DNA of 64,000 nt from Marisa cornuarietis (GCA_004794655.1 SMMW01000626.1:1024501-1088500), one strand, 5' to 3'; counted from the first letter of the stretch, positions 22,262 through 33,094 are shown. Program-made: numbers and translations. The notes: generated by a model not told the origin, from the letters alone.

Positions 22262-25078
22262 TCAGTCTTTGTAACGCACAGGCAGGGTGATTATTCTGCC
22301 GCTTCGAGTCATTCTAGGTGCAGAGCTGCTACTGGGATGGAAATCTCCTGGATCTGGAGTAGCATCATGTCTGGCTTCTGTAGCAGGACCACCTTTATAA
22401 GATGTCGATTCTGGACCTTGACTAGGATCACTAACATGAAGTGCTGTCTCTGGTTCACCTGTCACTGGGACTTGTGAAGAATACAGGGAAAAGTCATTTT
22501 GGACAGGACTGGGTTTGGAATTGGACTGCTCTGGCTCGAAGTTTATTGACCTTCTGAGATGACGTCTGTTGCGTCGAAAACTGCCTCTTGGAGTTTGTAC
22601 AATATATGACCTCGGAGCACACTTCTGGAATACGCGCTGTGGTAATTCTGTCGGTATCAAAGGTTCCTTGTTCTGTGTAGGTTTCTTCTTCTGGCAATGT
22701 CTGCATTCTGCGACAATTCTTGTAATCTTGTCATTGATACCTGGCCACCAAACTGCTGCTTTTGCTCTCTCTCTGCATTTAGTGATTCCTTGATGACCTT
22801 CATGTATCCTCTTCAGGATATCATCATGAAGTGGTGCTGGCACAACAATGCGTGTTCCTCTGGTAAGGAGACCATTGTGCACACTAAGTTCCATGCGCAC
22901 TGCATAATAGTCACGAAGATTATCTTCTACATCTGTAATGTATTTTGGCCAGCCTTCATTAGTGTAGCGAATTGCTGCTTGAATCAGTCTGTCTTTTCTT
23001 GTCTCTTCTGCAATCTCTTTCAGACGTTTATCTGAAGCTGCACATGATAATGAAATGTCTACACTGCTCAAATATGCCTCAACATCTTCTGAAAGTGTTA
23101 TAACATCAGATTCGGCAGTGGTTAACTGAGGACTTCGGGATAGAGCATCTGCAATGACAAGCTTCTTCCCTGGCACATACTCTGCGGTGATGCTGAATCT
23201 CATGAGACGCATCAACATGCGTTGGCATCTGATAGGAGTATCTTGCAAGTCACGATTGTTGATTAGTGGCACAATAGGTTTGTGATCAGTCTGTAGTCGA
23301 ACATTGTCAAGACCAATCAAGTATCTGCTGAACTTTTCACAAGCCCAGACTGCTGCCAGTGTTTCTTTCTCTATCTGTGCATATCTGCATTCACTAGCAG
23401 TCAATGTTCTTGAACAATATGCCACTGCTTTGAGACCTTCAGGATGCTGCTGTAGCAACACGCCACCAATGCCATAACTACTTGCATCTGCGCTGACAAT
23501 TGTAGTCTTTACCGGATCGTAGAATGCGAGCGTTGGTGCTGAAGTAAGCAGTTTCTTCACATCAGCCATGGCTTTGACTTGCATTGAGCCCCAACTCCAC
23601 TCTCGATCCTTCCCCAGCAGTTGCGTCAGTGGCTGAAGTACTGTAGACAGACTTGGCAAATACCGCCCTAAGAAGTTGCACATGCCCAGCATCCTCCTCA
23701 ACTCGGGTACATTAGTTGGATCTGGCATGGCAATTATTGCTTCAACCTTTCCTGGGTCTGGTGAAATTCCATTCTTGCTGATTCTATGACCCAAAAATTC
23801 AATCTCATGCTTCCTGAGCTCACATTTCTCATAGTTGAGTTTCAGGTTAGCACTGGCAAGTGTTTTCATGACTCTCTCAAGATGTTTCTCGTGAGCTTGT
23901 TCATTCTCACTATAAACAAGGATATCATCAAAATAGCAGATTATATTGGGTACATCCTTTAGGATAGTCTCCATGGTTCTCTGGAATATCTCTGGAGCTG
24001 ATGAAATGCCAAATGGTAATCTCTTGAAGAAATACCTCCCACATGGAGTGATAAATGTAGTAAGTTTTGCAGAATCTGGATCAAGGGGAATCTGATAGAA
24101 CCCTGATGTTGCATCCAGCTTGCTGTAAACTGCTGATCCAGAGAGCTTATGTAAGATATCTTCCAGTGTTGGCAAGGTGTACCGCTCTCGCTTCACTGCG
24201 GTATTGAGTTTCTTGTAGTCAACGCAAATACGTATGCTACCTGATTTCTTCATTACTGGCACAATGGGAGAGCACCAATCTGTTGGCTCTGTTACTTCCT
24301 CTATAATCCCTGTTTCCTGCATTTCTTTTAATTCTTCCTTCACCTTGTCCAGCAATGGTATTGGTATTCTCCTTGCTGCATGGACACTGTATGGCTCAAT
24401 GCTTTCTTTCAAGATGATTTTGACTGGTGGACACTGCACAGGTGTCTTGTCAAGTTTACCAAATAAAGCATTCACAGTCTCTATCTTCTCCACTAAACCT
24501 AGTCTGGATGCTGCTTCTCTACTAAGCAGATTTTCAGTGGTTGCTTGCAAAACAAACACTCTCAGTACATGAAGCTGGTCATGAACTCTTGTTGTAGTAG
24601 TGAACTGTCCATCACACTTCAGGACTCCTCCTACACTCCTTAGGACTACATTGGTCTTTAATAGCTTGGGACGCCTTGACAACTTTTTGAACTGTGTTGA
24701 TGAGATGACAGAAACATCTGCCCCTGTGTCAATTTTGAACTTGACATCACAACCGCCAAACTGTAGTACAGTTGTCCATGGTGGTTCTCTACTGTCACTG
24801 CACAAAGTCCCTACAAAATGTTCCTGCACTTGTTTTTCTTCAAGTGCCTGCACTAACTTTGTTCTGCACACTGTAGCAAAGTGTCCAAGCCTACCACACT
24901 TGTTACACTTCTTTCCCTGAGCTGGGCAAACACATGAGCTACCGTGCCACCTGCCACAACGAGTACACTCAGTACAGCTTTTAACTGCTGACGATGCATG
25001 GTCGCTCCTTTCTGTTCTACCACGACGACGACCACTGAAGCCGCGTGAATTGCCAGTTGCACCTTTGCACCTTTGCAC
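22262..25078 (-). CDS. pol: Pol polyprotein with zinc knuckles; integrase catalytic core missing
   Basis: The 938-codon frame opens just after a TAG (25082-25084); its first codon is GTG, not ATG, so translation must enter from gag. In order: two Gag-type zinc knuckles (residues about 38-72, the second CNKCGRLGHFATVC), protease with DTGADVSVIS (about 117), reverse transcriptase with LPFGISSAP and the active-site YFDDILVYS (about 380), RNase H with SADASSYGIGG and TDHKPIV, then the integrase HHCC zinc domain (HEGHQG ... CRHCQ, about 755-795). Immediately after ELPQR the frame jumps at 22633/22634 to VFQKCAPRSYIVQTP, a C-terminal integrase segment. The DDE core, normally some 150 residues or more, is absent, deleted in frame. 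The tail is Ser/Pro-rich. Reverse transcription could still work; integration could not. Confidence 0.92.
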   Translation of the reverse strand: MQRCKGATGNSRGFSGRRRGRTERSDHASSAVKSCTECTRCGRWHGSSCVCPAQGKKCNKCGRLGHFATVCRTKLVQALEEKQVQEHFVGTLCSDSREPPWTTVLQFGGCDVKFKIDTGADVSVISSTQFKKLSRRPKLLKTNVVLRSVGGVLKCDGQFTTTTRVHDQLHVLRVFVLQATTENLLSREAASRLGLVEKIETVNALFGKLDKTPVQCPPVKIILKESIEPYSVHAARRIPIPLLDKVKEELKEMQETGIIEEVTEPTDWCSPIVPVMKKSGSIRICVDYKKLNTAVKRERYTLPTLEDILHKLSGSAVYSKLDATSGFYQIPLDPDSAKLTTFITPCGRYFFKRLPFGISSAPEIFQRTMETILKDVPNIICYFDDILVYSENEQAHEKHLERVMKTLASANLKLNYEKCELRKHEIEFLGHRISKNGISPDPGKVEAIIAMPDPTNVPELRRMLGMCNFLGRYLPSLSTVLQPLTQLLGKDREWSWGSMQVKAMADVKKLLTSAPTLAFYDPVKTTIVSADASSYGIGGVLLQQHPEGLKAVAYCSRTLTASECRYAQIEKETLAAVWACEKFSRYLIGLDNVRLQTDHKPIVPLINNRDLQDTPIRCQRMLMRLMRFSITAEYVPGKKLVIADALSRSPQLTTAESDVITLSEDVEAYLSSVDISLSCAASDKRLKEIAEETRKDRLIQAAIRYTNEGWPKYITDVEDNLRDYYAVRMELSVHNGLLTRGTRIVVPAPLHDDILKRIHEGHQGITKCRERAKAAVWWPGINDKITRIVAECRHCQKKKPTQNKEPLIPTELPQRVFQKCAPRSYIVQTPRGSFRRNRRHLRRSINFEPEQSNSKPSPVQNDFSLYSSQVPVTGEPETALHVSDPSQGPESTSYKGGPATEARHDATPDPGDFHPSSSSAPRMTRSGRIITLPVRYKD

Positions 25079-25659
25079 TGACTACTAGTACTAGCGACAC
25101 TTTTCTTGGATTGTACTACGTCCACATTTGTGCGACGTTGGTCGGAAAGCTGTGCTTTCACTTGTTCGTATTGGCGGGCAAGCAAGATGGCGTCTTGCAG
25201 TGTTGAATCTGCCTTTAATTGTAATCTTTCGGACAAGTCACTGTCAAGGATCCCTAGCACGAGGCGATCTCTGATGGCTTCATCTTTGTATCTTACTTCT
25301 GCCTTTGCATCGAGCTCGTACAAATCTCTAATGTATTCTTCAATACTTTCGTCTGCTTTCTGATTTCTGGCGTGAAATCGTGCACGCTCATGGATGATAT
25401 TGCGTTTTGGAACAAAATACTCATCGAATTTTTCCACAACAGTGTCGTAATCTTGCTGCTGTCGTGCATCGAGACCAAAAGAGATGAAAATGCGTTCTGC
25501 GTCGTTGCCCATAGTGTAGATCAAGGCACTAACCTGAACTGCTTCCTCGTCTTTGTCTAGTTTTGATGCACATCTGAAACGCTGAAATCGTTGCTTCCAC
25601 TCAGGCCACGAGGCTGGCTGGGAAAAATTAAATTGTTCTGGTGCTCTAAACGGAGCCAT
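24853..25659 (-). CDS. gag: Gag protein of the gypsy element
   Basis: ATG at 25657-25659 opens MAPFRAPEQFNFSQPASWPE followed by WKQRFQRFRCASKL, the N-terminal signature of Mag/Steamer-type Gag, which forms the particle coat. Capsid-like sequence continues to about codon 195. The frame then runs on for some 75 codons of Val- and Ala-rich sequence that lacks the zinc knuckles, because these lie in the pol frame (-1 relative to gag). The break coincides with a tandem GTGCAAAG duplication (25063-25078). Either a programmed -1 shift or, more likely, that duplication explains the split. Related elements are known with a single gag-pol frame. Confidence 0.88.
   Translation of the reverse strand: MAPFRAPEQFNFSQPASWPEWKQRFQRFRCASKLDKDEEAVQVSALIYTMGNDAERIFISFGLDARQQQDYDTVVEKFDEYFVPKRNIIHERARFHARNQKADESIEEYIRDLYELDAKAEVRYKDEAIRDRLVLGILDSDLSERLQLKADSTLQDAILLARQYEQVKAQLSDQRRTNVDVVQSKKSVASTSSQCKGAKVQLAIHAASVVVVVVEQKGATMHRQQLKAVLSVLVVAGGTVAHVFAQLRERSVTSVVGLDTLLQCAEQS
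25063..25078 (-). repeat. 8 bp tandem duplication at the gag/pol frame break
   Basis: On the minus strand GTGCAAAG occurs twice in direct succession and is followed by GTGCAA. Eight bases is not a multiple of three, so one extra copy shifts the frame exactly as observed. Confidence 0.85.
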
Positions 25660-25696
25660 TTAGCAGCTTGTGATATTCTTTGTTATATATCTATCT

Positions 25697-25714
25697 ATCC
25701 CACTTCTGACACCA
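25697..25714 (-). other. Primer-binding site, tRNA-Leu
   Basis: On the plus strand ATCCCACTTCTGACACCA ends right at the 5' LTR. It equals the 3' end of animal tRNA-Leu (CAG/CAA type) including CCA; the element's own strand is complementary to it. Confidence 0.88.
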
Positions 25715-25879
25715 TGTATCGTGCTGCGTGCTATCAGCCGACCAACACAAGACACTGTGGATCTTGATGAATACTGTGTTTAATCGTAACAAAAGCAATA
25801 AGCTAACTCGCCATCTTGGACGTCACTTAAATGTACATAAAGCCCCGGATGTCCCTCCGGGATAACTCTTATCATTACA
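25715..25879 (-). repeat. 5' LTR of the gypsy element
   Basis: 165 bp, identical to 22024-22188. It would carry the promoter. In the element's direction the CRE-like TGACGTC and YY1-like AAGATGGCG lie near its middle. Confidence 0.95.
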
Positions 25880-25884
25880 CTGAG
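25880..25884. repeat. Target-site duplication CTGAG (right)
   Basis: Matches 22019-22023. Confidence 0.9.
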
Positions 25885-28860
25885 CAAAAATAGCTGGAAA
25901 CAGCAAAAGGTATCACAAAAGCATATTCCGGTGGTAATTTATGACAAAGAGGCATGAAAGATTTTATATTGGTATTTTTCTCTTAAGCACACCTGTTATT
26001 TTTTTCTTCTTATTTTTTTATTTATTTTGTTTTTGCTGCGCAATGAGGATTCTTCTGAATGGATACCTGCGCATTACAAATGGACATCATCATCATCATC
26101 ATCACCTGGATTTGTCGAGAAAACAGGAAGTGACAAAGCAACGTATTTCTAAAAATAGCTGAAGTCGAAGAGAAAAGATGCAATCCTCGGTAAAAGAAAA
26201 CAGGACACATTGTGCTGTTGCTGAATGTTCTCTTTGGCACTCAGCTGGAGTTAGTTTGTGCTCATTAAGGAAATCCTAAATATAATGGCGGCAAACGCCA
26301 GTGGATTAATATATTCAGAGATGTGTATATACAGATCTGCATGCTTCAAACGTGCGGTGCGAGCTTCGTCCCCACACCGTTCTCTACAGTTTCCTCAAAA
26401 CATTTCAAAATCGATTGTTATCCAGTCACTTATACAGTACAAGCAAGTCTTGGACTTTCAGTAAAACGAAGAAATCTCATTTCTACAGCAGTGCTTACTA
26501 TACAAAAGCACGAGATGTTAAAACGAACTACGAGTGCTGGTAGATCAAGCATCAGATATGCAACATCGACGGTTTCTACAAGTAACATCCTGTGACAGTC
26601 ACAAACGCATCATCATCAGTCGTATCTTTATCCATCATAATGGTAAAAACAACTGACAGCGTAAAGGCACCATTGATGTGCGTGATCAAAGCAGCTAAAA
26701 AACGGGGGTGGGGGAGGAATTGCATGAGGGTGATAAACGTATACGGAGCTTAAATGGGAACACGTGCGAGTATCAGTAAGTAAATAGAAAATTTTGCATG
26801 CAGCTAAATGATGACAAACATGTTTCAAATAACTATCATTACATTTTTAATTGTAAAAAAAAAAATCCTTATCAGCAGTCATGCCGTTGTAACGTGATTG
26901 TTGCCCATTAAATTTTGATCTGATTGACTTACCAGTCTAGCCGTTGAATGAATTCAGTTTGGACCATTTGATTATTTTTTAAACATCATTCGAAGCTTCA
27001 AAATAAAGTTCCAATCTGTAGGGCTGTATTCCAAATTCAGCTGTTTCATTTTTGGGGCCAATTAATCGCTTCTTGAACAGGACAACCTGAGCGATGTTTC
27101 TTCGTTTGACTTGAAGACATGCACACTCGATCCCTGTTACAAATACTCAGGGCGCGTAAGAGAACTCTTCAGTATAGGAGAGTAATTTTTTCCCGCCTGT
27201 ACCTAGTTGCAGGTGAGGAGGCCGATGTTTGAAGGCTTATATCTTTAAAATTAAGCTTAATTATGTACTCATATTTTGGGAATTATTATTTTATGAAGAC
27301 TTTGACATCACACAAGCATCAGGGTGAAGGCTATAGAAACCTTGCATTGCCTTTAATCTGTCGACTTTTTCAGGTCCACTGGTGACGTTTTCCTATAGAA
27401 GGGGTGCGAATAGTTTGATCTTTTTTACGTAATTTTCGTAATTTGACTGACCATTCACGTGTATACAACTTTAATGTGTTCATCTATGCAGTATTGTAGA
27501 TCCTAGTTGTACAATTTTCCTTACAATACATATTGCCAGTCAAACTATGACTTGTAAACAAATATAGTGTTAGATACTGGAAAAATAATAAAGGATTACA
27601 ATTAATGATTAATGCAAGGGACCCAGAAAGGTCGTCTTCCCCGGGGCCCGGAAAGGTCGTCTGCCCCGGGGTACATTCTGGCTTTCAGCGGCCCCGAGAG
27701 AGCTATAGTCCAAACTCAGCTGGATGGCACTTAACATACACACCTACATTTGTACACACCCTACCCACAAGGTATAGCTCGGTGTCGTAAAGAGTCTGCT
27801 GGATGGCAACTCTGGCAAAGTGCCACAGTGACAATCCCAACCTCCTACCCCTCTTCAAATTGTTTTATTTGATGTACAAACTTAAGTTAGATCACGGGCT
27901 GCATAGTGTCTGAAAAGGATACTGATGCTCGTGCTTAAGTTTTATGTTGATGTAGAAGATAGGTGATTTAGACTTGTGTTAGGCAAGGCAGGATCAGGTC
28001 TTGTGTAAAATATTATCCCAGGGCTAGTAATGGATTTTACTGTAAATATTGTAAATAAACTTTTTGAGTTTTCATACCTTTTGGTGTACAGAAATGCTTG
28101 ATATCGTCCGTTTGTCCCAAATCCAAATGAATACAACACGTATTTTGAGTGAATGAACTTTGTGACGTCCAGTGTACATTAATATCCAGAACAATATATT
28201 TGTGAGCTACACCGACGAGACGGAGAAGTTATCTGATCCGGAACTGAATTACAGAATACTTTTAAAATGAAAGCAGGGTCTTTTGTGAACTCCAAGTCTG
28301 GCTAAGTGCGAATGTGCAGGAAGGGAAAAAAACCCTCAGCGCGAGGTATTTGATTAAATAGCACACCCAACAAGTGAAAACTAGAATTTTAGTTGTGAAC
28401 GTTCTCCTTGAGAATTGCCGTCATTTCCCCTGGAAGAAAAGAAGAGGATCGGGCTGATTGGTTCTAGAAATGTATGTTGTCGTGACTATCTGATGGTTCG
28501 GACCCAGTGCTTAGCCATGTAAAGATCAGCCTACGCTGTATCTGCCCATGTCCAAATCTTTCCATATCTGTAAACGGGTTTTTAAAACCTTTTCCTGACT
28601 TTCAAATCTCTATAAAAACCCTGATATGCATCCTCATCTGCAACATCGCTAAGAGTAATACACATTCGAATAGTTGATTTTTTCCTGCAAAGCGCTGTGC
28701 TTTGCAGGATGGTGGAAGTGATCATGACACAATAGCCCTCGTTTTGACCACAAAAAAAAGTCAAACTTCACAGGTTTACGCTCACCCCTAAAAGAGCATC
28801 GCATGCTTGAGGATGCCATTGTGCTTTTTATTTTATCGTAATTTTTCTATATATTCTTTA
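25885..28860. other. Intergenic sequence
   Basis: No gene recognised. It contains a CAT trinucleotide run (about 26086-26105) and a 25 bp GC-rich tandem duplication (27622-27671). Plus-strand frames at 26258-26595 overlap one another without coding signs. Confidence 0.45.
27622..27671 (+). repeat. Two-copy 25 bp GC-rich tandem repeat
   Basis: CCC(A/G)GAAAGGTCGTCT(T/G)CCCCGGGG occurs twice head to tail, with two differences, in otherwise AT-rich DNA. Confidence 0.8.
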
Positions 28861-29145
28861 AACGTCCACCACCAATTGGTGCTATTACCTTGTAGTAGTA
28901 ATAATAATAATAATAATAGTGAAGATTTTTATAGCGCATATTCACACTCATAGAGAGCATGCTCTTAGCGCTTAAAACGAGGAAGAGACGTCGACTAAGT
29001 AGATACAGAACAAAGGGGACGAAAGAAAACGACAGTACTGACGACGAAACAGAAAACAAAAGGCATCAAGTAACAGGAACAGAGAAATATAGTGATTCTG
29101 CCGAGAAAGATGGGTAAAGTAGCAAGAGGGAAGAGGGTAGGGGTG
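28861..29145 (-). mobile_element. LINE 3' tail, conserved family, minus strand
   Basis: Read on the minus strand it matches 48650-48975: CAGAATC(A/C)CTATATTT, GTCGTCAGTACTGTCGTT, then AAGCGCTAAGAGCATGCTCT, CTATG(A/G)GTGTGAATATGCGC, TATA(A/C)AAATCTTCAC and an ATT repeat. It carries the perfect palindrome AGAGCATGCTCT. Confidence 0.82.
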
Positions 29146-29147
29146 TA

Positions 29148-30430
29148 GTGGCTTGTGTGCCTCGTCGATCCACAGAGCTATGTTGGCGGGAGCCTTGTGC
29201 TCCTGGCAGGTCCAACGAAGCCGAACAGGTCTGTCAGGGTAGAGGCCAGACTAAAATGTTGCACCCTGGCCCTCCAGGTTGGGGATTTTGCTTTGGGCTA
29301 ATAACCCATTCATGTAAAACACAAGCTGTTACAGAAACCTCAACGGTATCACAACAGGGGCCTGGTCGAGAAGATTCCTCTCTAGAAGAGCTTATGACGC
29401 AGGCTGGTGAAAGCCCTAGGGAAGCCAACTCGCCGACTCATCTTCTGACGACCAAGGCAAGAACCAGGATAGGGACCTGGAACATCAGAACCCTCCATGA
29501 AAGTGGCAAATCAGCTCAAGTGGCAAGTGAAATGAGAAAATACAGCATCACGGTCCTCGGGTTATGTGAAACCGGATGGAATGGACAAAAACACCGGTAT
29601 CCAATGGACCTTCACCAAACAGCTAGAGGATCGAGGATCTGGACTCTGCAGATGACATTAGTCTCCTATCTCATCGGCAGCAGCATGCACAAACCAAACT
29701 GAGCAAGCTAGCAGAGGAAGCACAGAAGACCGGCTTAAAGATCAACAGAAAGAAGACTGAAGTGATGAAAATCAACAACAAACAAGAACTTCCAATCCAT
29801 CTTCAAGGAGAGAACATCCTAGAAACAGATCGCTTCACATATCTGGAAAGCATCGTTAGCAAGGACGGTGGAGCGGACGACGACATCAGAAGCCGCATAA
29901 ACAAGGCCAGGCATGCTTTTAACACCCTACGCCCCATCTGGAACTCCCGAGCATTATCCCTCCGCAGTAAGACCCGCATCTTCAACACCAATGTGAAGGC
30001 AGTCCTACTGTTTGGCTCTGAAACCTGGAGAGTGACAAATATCATTAACAACAAGCTCCAGACCTTTACCAACTGATGCCTTCGCCATATTTGGGGAAAT
30101 AAGATGGCCTGAAAAGATCTCCAATAGTAGCCTGTGGGAAAGAACTAACCAGAATGCCACTAGTCAAGACATCAAAAAGCGCAAGTGGGGCTGGATAGGA
30201 CGCACCCTGCGCAAACCAGCTGACACCATTGCCAGGCAGGCACTTGACTGGAACCCTCAGGGGAAGAGGAGAGTCGGGAGGCAAAAACAGACTTGGAGAA
30301 GATCAGTAGAGAGCGAGGCAAAGGCTGCCGGAACCACATGGGCCCAACTGAGGGGGGCTGCCAAAACCGGGTCCGCTGGCGAGGTGTTGTTGCGGCCCTA
30401 TGCTCCTCGAGGAGTAGTAAGGAATGATGT
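29148..30430 (+). mobile_element. Internally deleted non-LTR retrotransposon (CFDP2-like endonuclease/RT)
   Basis: The start of an APE endonuclease domain is readable (RIGTWNIRTLHESGKSAQVA ... ITVLGLCETGW, from about 29455). About 60 codons later, around 29630-29660, sequence jumps in another frame to the reverse-transcriptase catalytic area (SADDISLLSH) and continues through KTEVMKINNKQ, DRFTYLESIVSKDGG and LLFGSETWRVT to the typical end WGWIGRTLRKPADTIARQAL ... TWAQLRGAAK. Most of the endonuclease and the first RT blocks are deleted, and frameshifts occur near 29640 and 30075. Frames 29148-29702 and 29762-30076 are pieces of it. The element is dead. Confidence 0.85.
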
Positions 30431-31668
30431 TGATATTTTAAACGTAAATATGTTGAATTTGGCAATTATTACATTGTTTACAGTTAACTTGTTGATCTTT
30501 TCTACTTTAACCCGTTAGAGAACAGTAGATGTTCTTCAATGTTTAATGATTGATTTACATCAGCAACAACGACAATGACTGAATTATCGGAGTGAAAATA
30601 ACACATTTAATAGGTTAACTTTACACTTGCAACCTATTAAAAACAAGCAGGCATGTGTCATATAGATACATGTACATTATATGCGTTCGCGTCCAAGTAG
30701 TAAGAGAAACGACATTTTCGAGTATGTGAACGAAATATACTTACTATGCAGTTTGAAAGACACCACCATTTTCATGCGTACCGAGTTGGTCTCAGTTTGA
30801 ACACAAAACAAATCGCTCTCACTGCCCATGCGCACTTCTTTGTTGTTAAATAGCAGACGATAGTATTTAATGGACATAAATAAGAAATCACTTGAAAGTA
30901 AAAATCATAAATACGGAATACGAGTAAAAAAAATCAGTTCACGTGTTCCTTCGTACAAAAAAATGCCCAGAGAATGCAAGAAGAATAAATTGAAAGGTAA
31001 ACATTTTGTAAAGAAAGTTATTTTTACATGGGTGTGAAAAAAGTCAACCAAAACACAAAAAACTACAGTTTTCGAAAAGAAACCCGGTTGTGTACGTTCT
31101 GGAGGTAAAATCGAGAAGACGAAGATTATGGGTTTAAGTCTACATTCAAGCTGGTTTTCTTGAGACTTACTCTTAGTGGTCAAATGTGTTAGGCAGGTTC
31201 CGCATGTACATTATACGGGTAAGCTTGTAGAAGAAGTCATTACGTCCATATTGTCGGGTCAACGATCAACACGCTGACTTTATTAATTAACATCAATACA
31301 ATGTTGAATTCAAACAGTCGATGTCTGCAGCCAGTCGTATTAACAGCCGCAGTATTCTGCATAGTGGACAGAGAAGAAATTCTTGTTTCATGTAAGACAT
31401 AGTATTCCTTTCATCAACTTATTTACCTGTCCTAGCAACACATGCTCACTCATGCAGCGTTTCTTTACCAGCGGACACGGAGACTGGCTTAGGAGGTCAA
31501 CTTGGCTAATGATTCTGGGTAATAAACTAAATGAAAGACCCACTCTCCAGCAATATGATTCGAAACGATGGGGCCTTCATTTGCTACAAAATGATATCCG
31601 ATTAATAAATAAAACCTAATTAGGATGCGCCTCAACTGGCGGTAGTCTTCACAACGTAAACGTATCAA

Positions 31669-31778
31669 TGTACAACACACGTCAAGAAAGTGGACCTCTT
31701 CCTATGCATATCTGAGCAAGGTTTGTACAACACACGTCACGAATATGTACCTCACCCTGTGCATATCTGTGCAAGGTT
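31669..31778 (+). repeat. Two-copy 55 bp tandem duplication
   Basis: Units start TGTACAACACACGTCA at 31669 and 31724 and share GCATATCTG(A/T)GCAAGGTT at their ends, with several substitutions between them. Confidence 0.8.
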
Positions 31779-32867
31779 CGTACAAAGGGTATTATTTGCT
31801 CCGACGTTAAGACATTATTTTGCAATGAGTAAACTCAGTCATTTGAATTTTCGCGCACGGGTCAAGGTAAATGTCTCATTCATGTGGAAGACACGGAAGG
31901 CTGATGAGAGAGAGAGAGAGAGAGAAAGTGCACCACATATGTTATCAAATCATTGAAAATTAAGTGCCACATCCCGACGTTCGCTGCGATGGAATGACGC
32001 TTGTTATTCTCAAAACAGCTGGAGCTAGTCTTCGTATTTACTGGAACTGCTGGGTCTCGAGAACAACCCACAAGATGACACACCTGTTATTTTCGCAGTA
32101 GATGTGGAATATTATCTGACTGTGACAGATTTTTACCTGGCGAAAATGTATCCTTGCTCACGTGATCAGATGCGGTCTTAATCAGGGAGCTTCGATGCAT
32201 TAGGTACTGTTTACCAATGATTTTATGCTGAACTTTTCTGTTTCTTTGGCTTATTCTGTCTCCTTGAGGCTTTTGCCTCTTTGGCTTTTTCTGTCTCTTT
32301 AGCTTCATTTTATTATTTACTTCTTGTCTATTTGTCAGGAAGGGAACCTGTTGAAACATGAAGCGGGCAGTCAGTGCAAATCAAACATCATTGCCATCTT
32401 TATCTTTAGTATCATTCTTATGTTTTAATTATGCTTACAACACTGTTTTCTATTTACGTTTTTGTACATTTATTTATGCTATTTATATGGAAATTGTATG
32501 GATGAGCTGCTTTTTGTGGTTAGTGTCAATTTCTCCATACCCCCAAGGGTTAATGAATAAAGTTAATGTCTAAACTATCTTAAAATGTCAGATGGAGCAA
32601 TGCTTAGGCTTGAGAAAATAATCTGTTTTATGCTATGTTTTAGATTAATTTAAACTGCAAAGGGCTTAAAGTTACATCTTATACACTTTCGTATGACACT
32701 TAAATACTGTTCCTTCTTATCAACATATAGGAAACACATTGTTTGAAATTACGTTCTACTACTGGCAGAAAACAGGGTGAAGGTCACTCTCAACATCAGT
32801 GAGTCATCGTCATCAGAAGTGGTCATCTTGCAGTTTGACAGTGTGGCCTGTGTCTATCAGCTATTAT

Positions 32868-32944
<77 letters not shown>
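32868..32944 (+). repeat. (TGA)n microsatellite
   Basis: About 25 uninterrupted TGA/ATG units. The Met-run frame across it is an artefact. Confidence 0.97.
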
Positions 32945-32946
<2 letters not shown>

Positions 32947-33094
32947 TAGGCAAAGGTCACAAAGATACAACTACAGTGCATTGAGCTCAGATCATTGCGG
33001 TTGGCACTTCATGGCATTATTTAACTGATTTTAATCATTCGTTCACTTCAACGGATGTGCATTTAACGTTGCCTTTTATCTGTTGGCGTCTGAG

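Larger units (their letters stand above)
22024..25879 (-). mobile_element. Ty3/gypsy LTR retrotransposon, Steamer/Mag-like, integrase core deleted
   Basis: The 3856 bp element is transcribed on the minus strand. It has identical 165 bp LTRs (TG...CA), a 5 bp target-site duplication, an 18 nt primer-binding site matching tRNA-Leu, a purine tract beside the 3' LTR, Gag, protease, reverse transcriptase, RNase H and part of integrase. Short LTRs, tRNA-Leu priming and Mag-type Gag with paired zinc knuckles fit the Mag lineage that includes Steamer. No envelope frame exists. The integrase lacks its catalytic core and gag and pol are out of frame, so this copy could not move by itself. The LTR identity implies it was mobilised recently, presumably with proteins from an intact relative. 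Confidence 0.93.
30431..33094. other. Intergenic sequence downstream of the Kv gene
   Basis: AT-rich. It contains a 55 bp tandem duplication, a GA run (about 31908-31927) and an ATG trinucleotide microsatellite. Further C-terminal exons of the Kv gene would be expected in or left of this stretch, but none could be recognised. Confidence 0.45.

Noticed and set aside
26086..26105. Poly-His-like coding run
   Set aside because: Simple CAT repeat in non-coding sequence.
32777..33028. 83-codon plus-strand frame with a run of methionines
   Set aside because: It is translation across the TGA/ATG microsatellite.
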